Source: an uncultured Bacilli bacterium
GTDB taxonomy: Bacteria > Bacillota_I > Bacilli_A > RF39 > UBA660
Direction of reading: 5' to 3'
Assembly: GCA_947626445.1 (NCBI GenBank)
Contig: CANQSC010000017.1
Span: 1-17,542 of the forward strand
Length of the DNA stretch: 17,542 nucleotides
A program made the translations under genes and the position numbers. Positions 13,837-17,542 of the stretch are shown here, piece after piece. The stretch's first letter is position 1. Every line of letters begins with the position of its first letter. A model generated the notes under the pieces. It saw nothing but the letters and a program-made list of their open reading frames with translations, had not been told where the DNA came from and ran no database searches.

Positions 13837-16800
13837 ATGAACAAATTAAAAATTATGATTTTATTTATAGCATTTTTTTTATTTATTAGTGTTGCTAATG
13901 CTGAATGTGATTATAAAACTCAATTAGAAATAAATACTGCAGCCGCTAATGTGGAAGCTAATGTAGAAATGAAAACAAAAATTGTTGATTTAGACGGTAA
14001 TGTGCATCCAGAAATTGAAAATATGGATAATGAAGAAATTGATCAAATTTATTTAAACGCAGATTTTTTTTATGTTAACATAACTAATGTTACTGATAAA
14101 ATATACTTTAATATAATTAATGAGGATGAAAACATAAATGAACTTATTTATACAAGTGATTTAGTTGATGGTAAATATCAGTATAGTGTTCCTGATAGTT
14201 TTAAGATAAGAAATTATACTATAAAAATATATTCTAATGTAGAAGAGTGTAATAATGAAGAACTTAGAACAATAGTGGTTAAATCTCCAATGTTTAATGA
14301 TTTATATGGTACAAGAATATGTGAAAATAATGAAGATGCTTATTATTGTCATAAATATATAACGACGCCTATTGATATAAATAATGAAGACTTAGTTGAC
14401 AAATATGATAGAGGATCAAATAAAGAAGAGAAGGAAAATGTGCAAATAAACAGTAAAATAAATTTAAAATATATAGTGTTAACTGGTATTGCAATAATAA
14501 TAATAATAATAATTATTATTATTATATTGGTAATTGTTTTTAAAAGAAAAAAAAATAAGGCTAAATATGCAAAAATAATTAAACTGATACTTTTAATATG
14601 TATCGCATCTTTTGGATTGACAATAAATGCTAAAGCCGAAAAATTCGAACTAGGAAATTTATATAATTGGGCTGAAAGTAAAGATGAAAATTGTAATGAA
14701 TCATCTTGCAACAAAAACAATAGTTGTGTAACTTTAACTAATACTGAATACCACTTTATAGATCTTGCTAATACTTCAGGATATTGTTTAACACCTAGGC
14801 AAAATCATGCTAATACAAATTATAAAGTATATCAAGTATTAAATCCTAAAAATGATGAGTTTTCTTTAGCAGTCTTTTTGGCTTATTCTCTTTTAATAAA
14901 AGAAGGTGCAATAACAAGTAATAATCAAGATGGACAAATAGTATCACCTTGTATGAGGCTAATTGCATCAAAATATTCAAAATTATCCAATACTTATGAT
15001 CCTAAATGGAATATACCATATAGCCATTATGAACCATATATACTTAATAAAAAACATGAAATAGTAAATACAAAATATTGGAATGGTAAAAAAGCCAAAA
15101 AAGCCAAAGAAGTTTATGAAACGGTTATTGATAAAATTGATGCTCTTAATGGAACAACAGAAGAAAAATTTAATGCGCTATCGAATAATAATGAAATATT
15201 TGTGCCTAAATTTTCTATTACAGATATAACTCAAAAGAAGATATCAAATTCAGAAGTTCAAGTTAATTTTAATGTTACTTCTTCAACTATTGATAAACTG
15301 AATTGGGCAAGATTTAAAAAGAGTACAAATTGTAATAAACTTACCAGCAATGGAGATGGAAATTTTACCGCTACGATTAACAGTGGAATTACAACATTTA
15401 ATATAAAAAGTTCTCAAAATGTATGGAAAAATTATTCAGGAAGGTTTGCGATTGTTAAACATGAAAGTAATCCTGATGCTTATCAACCATTACTTTTAAT
15501 TAATACAAGTGTACAAACTACATCAAGTGATATAACGATTAATTTAAATTCTACCCCTACAATACCAACGCCAAAGCCTTGTGATTTTCAAAAAAATCCT
15601 TTAAACGGAACGAGAGTTTACTATGATTCAAGTGGCGCTCAAACTGATGCAGCAACATTTCGGGCTCAGTGTGTAGAGTCTTGTGTAAAAAAAGTTAACG
15701 AGTATATTTGTAAAAGCGAAGATCCAGATATAAGTGGAAAATCTTGTTCTTATGAAGAATATGAAGAACAATGTACTTTTTGTGGAATGTATCGAAAAAT
15801 TTGTATGAATAATCCAAAAGATCCAGGGTGTCCAGCAAATTATTTTGATGAATGCCCAAATTGTAATCCTACTGTATCAATGCCAGGAAATTGTAATGAT
15901 TTTGATACAAATAGTGTATTAAGTGGTACTATAAGCGATATTAATAAAGAAAAGACTTCATGTAATCCAAGTGTGAAACCTGTTAAAGGTTGTGTAATAG
16001 GAGGCAAAGATTTAGCCGGAAATTCATATCAATTAACTGAGGCATTAAAAGATAATAAATTTTGCAAAGCCTATTGCTATGAAGACTATACATTCGATAT
16101 ACCTAGTGCTCAGCGGTCAACAAGTGGTGGATACTTTAATTTAGCAATGAGAGTTACTGGGACAAGAAATTGCTATATTGGCTCTACTAATATGATCGAA
16201 AGTAATTCAAATACAGCTAATGAACAATTCGATTATAAAGGATTTAAAGAAAATTTAAATAATTATAATAATATTGTTAAAAATAATAAAGCTACTTTGG
16301 ATGATCGGCTATCAAATATATCACGTAATTTTCAGGACAACATGACCAGGCTAGAAGATAATTTTTATAAAACCCGAGATGATATAGAGAATACATATTT
16401 TCAAAATGTAACGACGGCAGAAGAAAATTATCAAAAAAACTTAGATATATTATATAGCAAAATGACTAGTAATAACAAAAAACAGATTCAAGCTCAAATA
16501 AAAAAGCTAGAAAAAGATTATAATAATTTAATTTCTAAACTAAAAAAAGACCATGATGATCAATTAAGTGCTTTGCATACCAATTTTGAGAATGAAAGCA
16601 ATAATTTAATTTCTTCTTTTGAAAAAGATAAAAATTCTGCTATTCTTCAAAATGAACAAATGCTTCTTGATATGTCAAAAGATATGCAGGAATTAATTGA
16701 AGATTATAAAGAATGCACTACTCTTTCAGGAAAATGGACTAATGAATTAAATTTTGATCCAAACATAAAATATGAATATCATGATTATAGTTCAAATCCT

Positions 16801-17542
16801 AATAATTATAGTACTGGTACTTTTAAAGTTTCTGGTGATATAAGCAGTACTACCTTAAATACTTATTGTTATGGGCAAACTGATAATCAGCATAATTGTA
16901 TTGGCAATAAATTAGAAACTTCAGGAGAAGGAGATGCCGTTCCAAATCAAGTAACATTTCCAGATCAAAAAACTTCATATGAAGATATAGAATATTACAC
17001 TTGTGCTAAAAGTGGCGCTACTGTTGAATGTCAATTGTTAAAAGATAGAATAAGTACTGCTATTGGTGTTCAAAAAACGGTTACAAAATCAGCAATATAT
17101 ACGCCAAGTAAGAATTTTAATACATATCATCAATATGGTACAGTAGTAACTGGAAATATGTGTGAAAATGCTAATGTTGAAGGGTATAATAATTGTTTAT
17201 GGACAAAACTTCCAGATGATGCTTTACCAGTTGAATTAAAAACTGGTATGGGAGCTTTTCCATTTAAATTATATGTAAGCAATATAGGACAATATAATAA
17301 TTCTAATAATTCTGGAAGACTTATTGGTAATTCTAATAGCATATTAAATAAATATAACGCTCTTCCAACTGCTCAAAAATGTAGTGTATATGATAGTAGT
17401 TCTAATTCTTTAGTTCAAGAAACTGGCTATGTATGTGCATACATAAATAACTGTGATGAATGTGATGTATCATGTGAAGGTGATGATTGCGAAATCAAAA
17501 AATGTGATGGTTGTGATATATCATGTCGAACATGTATATTTA
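13837..17542 (+). CDS. giant cysteine-rich coiled-coil surface protein, partial at 3' end
   Basis: One frame is open from the ATG at 13837 to the window edge (1,235 codons seen, no stop). A signal peptide ends at about ANA-E (residue 22). An exported region to about 208 follows, then a transmembrane segment at 213-235 that includes eleven isoleucines. A basic loop (KRKKNKAKYAK) leads to a second hydrophobic segment at about 247-265 ending in AKA, which looks like another signal peptide. The rest should be extracellular. It has a region beginning GYCLTPRQN (about 325) that recalls surface thioester domains, cysteine-rich blocks at about 580-760, and a coiled coil at 800-960. A second cysteine cluster (CDECDVSC, CDGCDISC) stands at the edge. 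AGAGGAAG sets the start. I assign no function. Adhesion or surface-layer roles are guesses. Confidence 0.85.
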   Translation, partial: MNKLKIMILFIAFFLFISVANAECDYKTQLEINTAAANVEANVEMKTKIVDLDGNVHPEIENMDNEEIDQIYLNADFFYVNITNVTDKIYFNIINEDENINELIYTSDLVDGKYQYSVPDSFKIRNYTIKIYSNVEECNNEELRTIVVKSPMFNDLYGTRICENNEDAYYCHKYITTPIDINNEDLVDKYDRGSNKEEKENVQINSKINLKYIVLTGIAIIIIIIIIIIILVIVFKRKKNKAKYAKIIKLILLICIASFGLTINAKAEKFELGNLYNWAESKDENCNESSCNKNNSCVTLTNTEYHFIDLANTSGYCLTPRQNHANTNYKVYQVLNPKNDEFSLAVFLAYSLLIKEGAITSNNQDGQIVSPCMRLIASKYSKLSNTYDPKWNIPYSHYEPYILNKKHEIVNTKYWNGKKAKKAKEVYETVIDKIDALNGTTEEKFNALSNNNEIFVPKFSITDITQKKISNSEVQVNFNVTSSTIDKLNWARFKKSTNCNKLTSNGDGNFTATINSGITTFNIKSSQNVWKNYSGRFAIVKHESNPDAYQPLLLINTSVQTTSSDITINLNSTPTIPTPKPCDFQKNPLNGTRVYYDSSGAQTDAATFRAQCVESCVKKVNEYICKSEDPDISGKSCSYEEYEEQCTFCGMYRKICMNNPKDPGCPANYFDECPNCNPTVSMPGNCNDFDTNSVLSGTISDINKEKTSCNPSVKPVKGCVIGGKDLAGNSYQLTEALKDNKFCKAYCYEDYTFDIPSAQRSTSGGYFNLAMRVTGTRNCYIGSTNMIESNSNTANEQFDYKGFKENLNNYNNIVKNNKATLDDRLSNISRNFQDNMTRLEDNFYKTRDDIENTYFQNVTTAEENYQKNLDILYSKMTSNNKKQIQAQIKKLEKDYNNLISKLKKDHDDQLSALHTNFENESNNLISSFEKDKNSAILQNEQMLLDMSKDMQELIEDYKECTTLSGKWTNELNFDPNIKYEYHDYSSNPNNYSTGTFKVSGDISSTTLNTYCYGQTDNQHNCIGNKLETSGEGDAVPNQVTFPDQKTSYEDIEYYTCAKSGATVECQLLKDRISTAIGVQKTVTKSAIYTPSKNFNTYHQYGTVVTGNMCENANVEGYNNCLWTKLPDDALPVELKTGMGAFPFKLYVSNIGQYNNSNNSGRLIGNSNSILNKYNALPTAQKCSVYDSSSNSLVQETGYVCAYINNCDECDVSCEGDDCEIKKCDGCDISCRTCIF
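14494..14526 (+). repeat. triplet repeat encoding eleven isoleucines
   Basis: Six ATA codons, four ATT codons and one ATA run in a row inside the first internal transmembrane segment of the large surface protein. The DNA is self-complementary (AAT units facing ATT units) and could form a hairpin. Slippage would change length by whole codons and preserve the frame. Confidence 0.9.

Noticed and set aside
14349..14720. Minus-strand open frame of 123 codons
   Set aside because: It lies antisense to the large surface protein. Its isoleucine run merely mirrors the ATA/ATT repeat.
17130..17342. Minus-strand open frame of 70 codons
   Set aside because: It is antisense to the continuous plus-strand coding region and has no start signals.

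Overview
The window is very AT-rich DNA packed mostly with short intergenic gaps. Strong AGGAGG-type ribosome sites, TTGACA/TATAAT promoters and A/T-ending codons point to a low-GC Bacillota-type bacterium. My best guess is an uncultured host-associated member of the Bacilli or a Mollicutes relative. Tryptophan is written TGG throughout, and the TGA that ends the gene at 6358-7263 is followed within 40 bases by a terminator hairpin. The standard bacterial code therefore seems to be in use, unlike in Mycoplasma.

Layout. At 32-1471 (minus) lies an intact-looking DDE transposase. A small membrane-anchored orphan protein (1621-2118, plus) follows under a textbook promoter. Its 3' end overlaps the end of a minus-strand unit made of uvrB (2717-4666) and an unknown 189-residue protein (2104-2673). 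Upstream of uvrB is a 262-base spacer with a possible promoter and a coding-like remnant. Next, on the minus strand, are a sigma-70-like protein with three N-terminal repeat modules (4929-6263), a protein built of seven 28-residue solenoid-type units (6358-7263), a DUF975 membrane protein (7502-8173) and an unknown 138-residue protein (8256-8672).

A compact divergent promoter pair at 8691-8749 separates that block from two plus-strand genes. These are a 557-residue TPR-like solenoid protein (8780-10453) and a CBS-regulated manganese-type inorganic pyrophosphatase (10514-12136). A convergent minus-strand pair follows: a CPBP-type membrane protease (12983-13699) and a membrane-anchored metallophosphoesterase-like protein (12133-12975). 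From 13837 to the right edge runs one very large open gene for a cysteine-rich, coiled-coil surface protein. It has a signal peptide, an internal transmembrane segment, and a second signal-peptide-like segment. It continues past the window.

Housekeeping functions (UvrB repair, pyrophosphate hydrolysis, DUF975, CPBP) are interleaved with lineage-specific genes. The most distinctive content is the modular sigma-like protein beside the recently duplicated solenoid gene (4929-7263), and the giant surface protein. No rRNA, tRNA, CRISPR array or complete prophage was seen. No gene-free stretch exceeds 300 bases.
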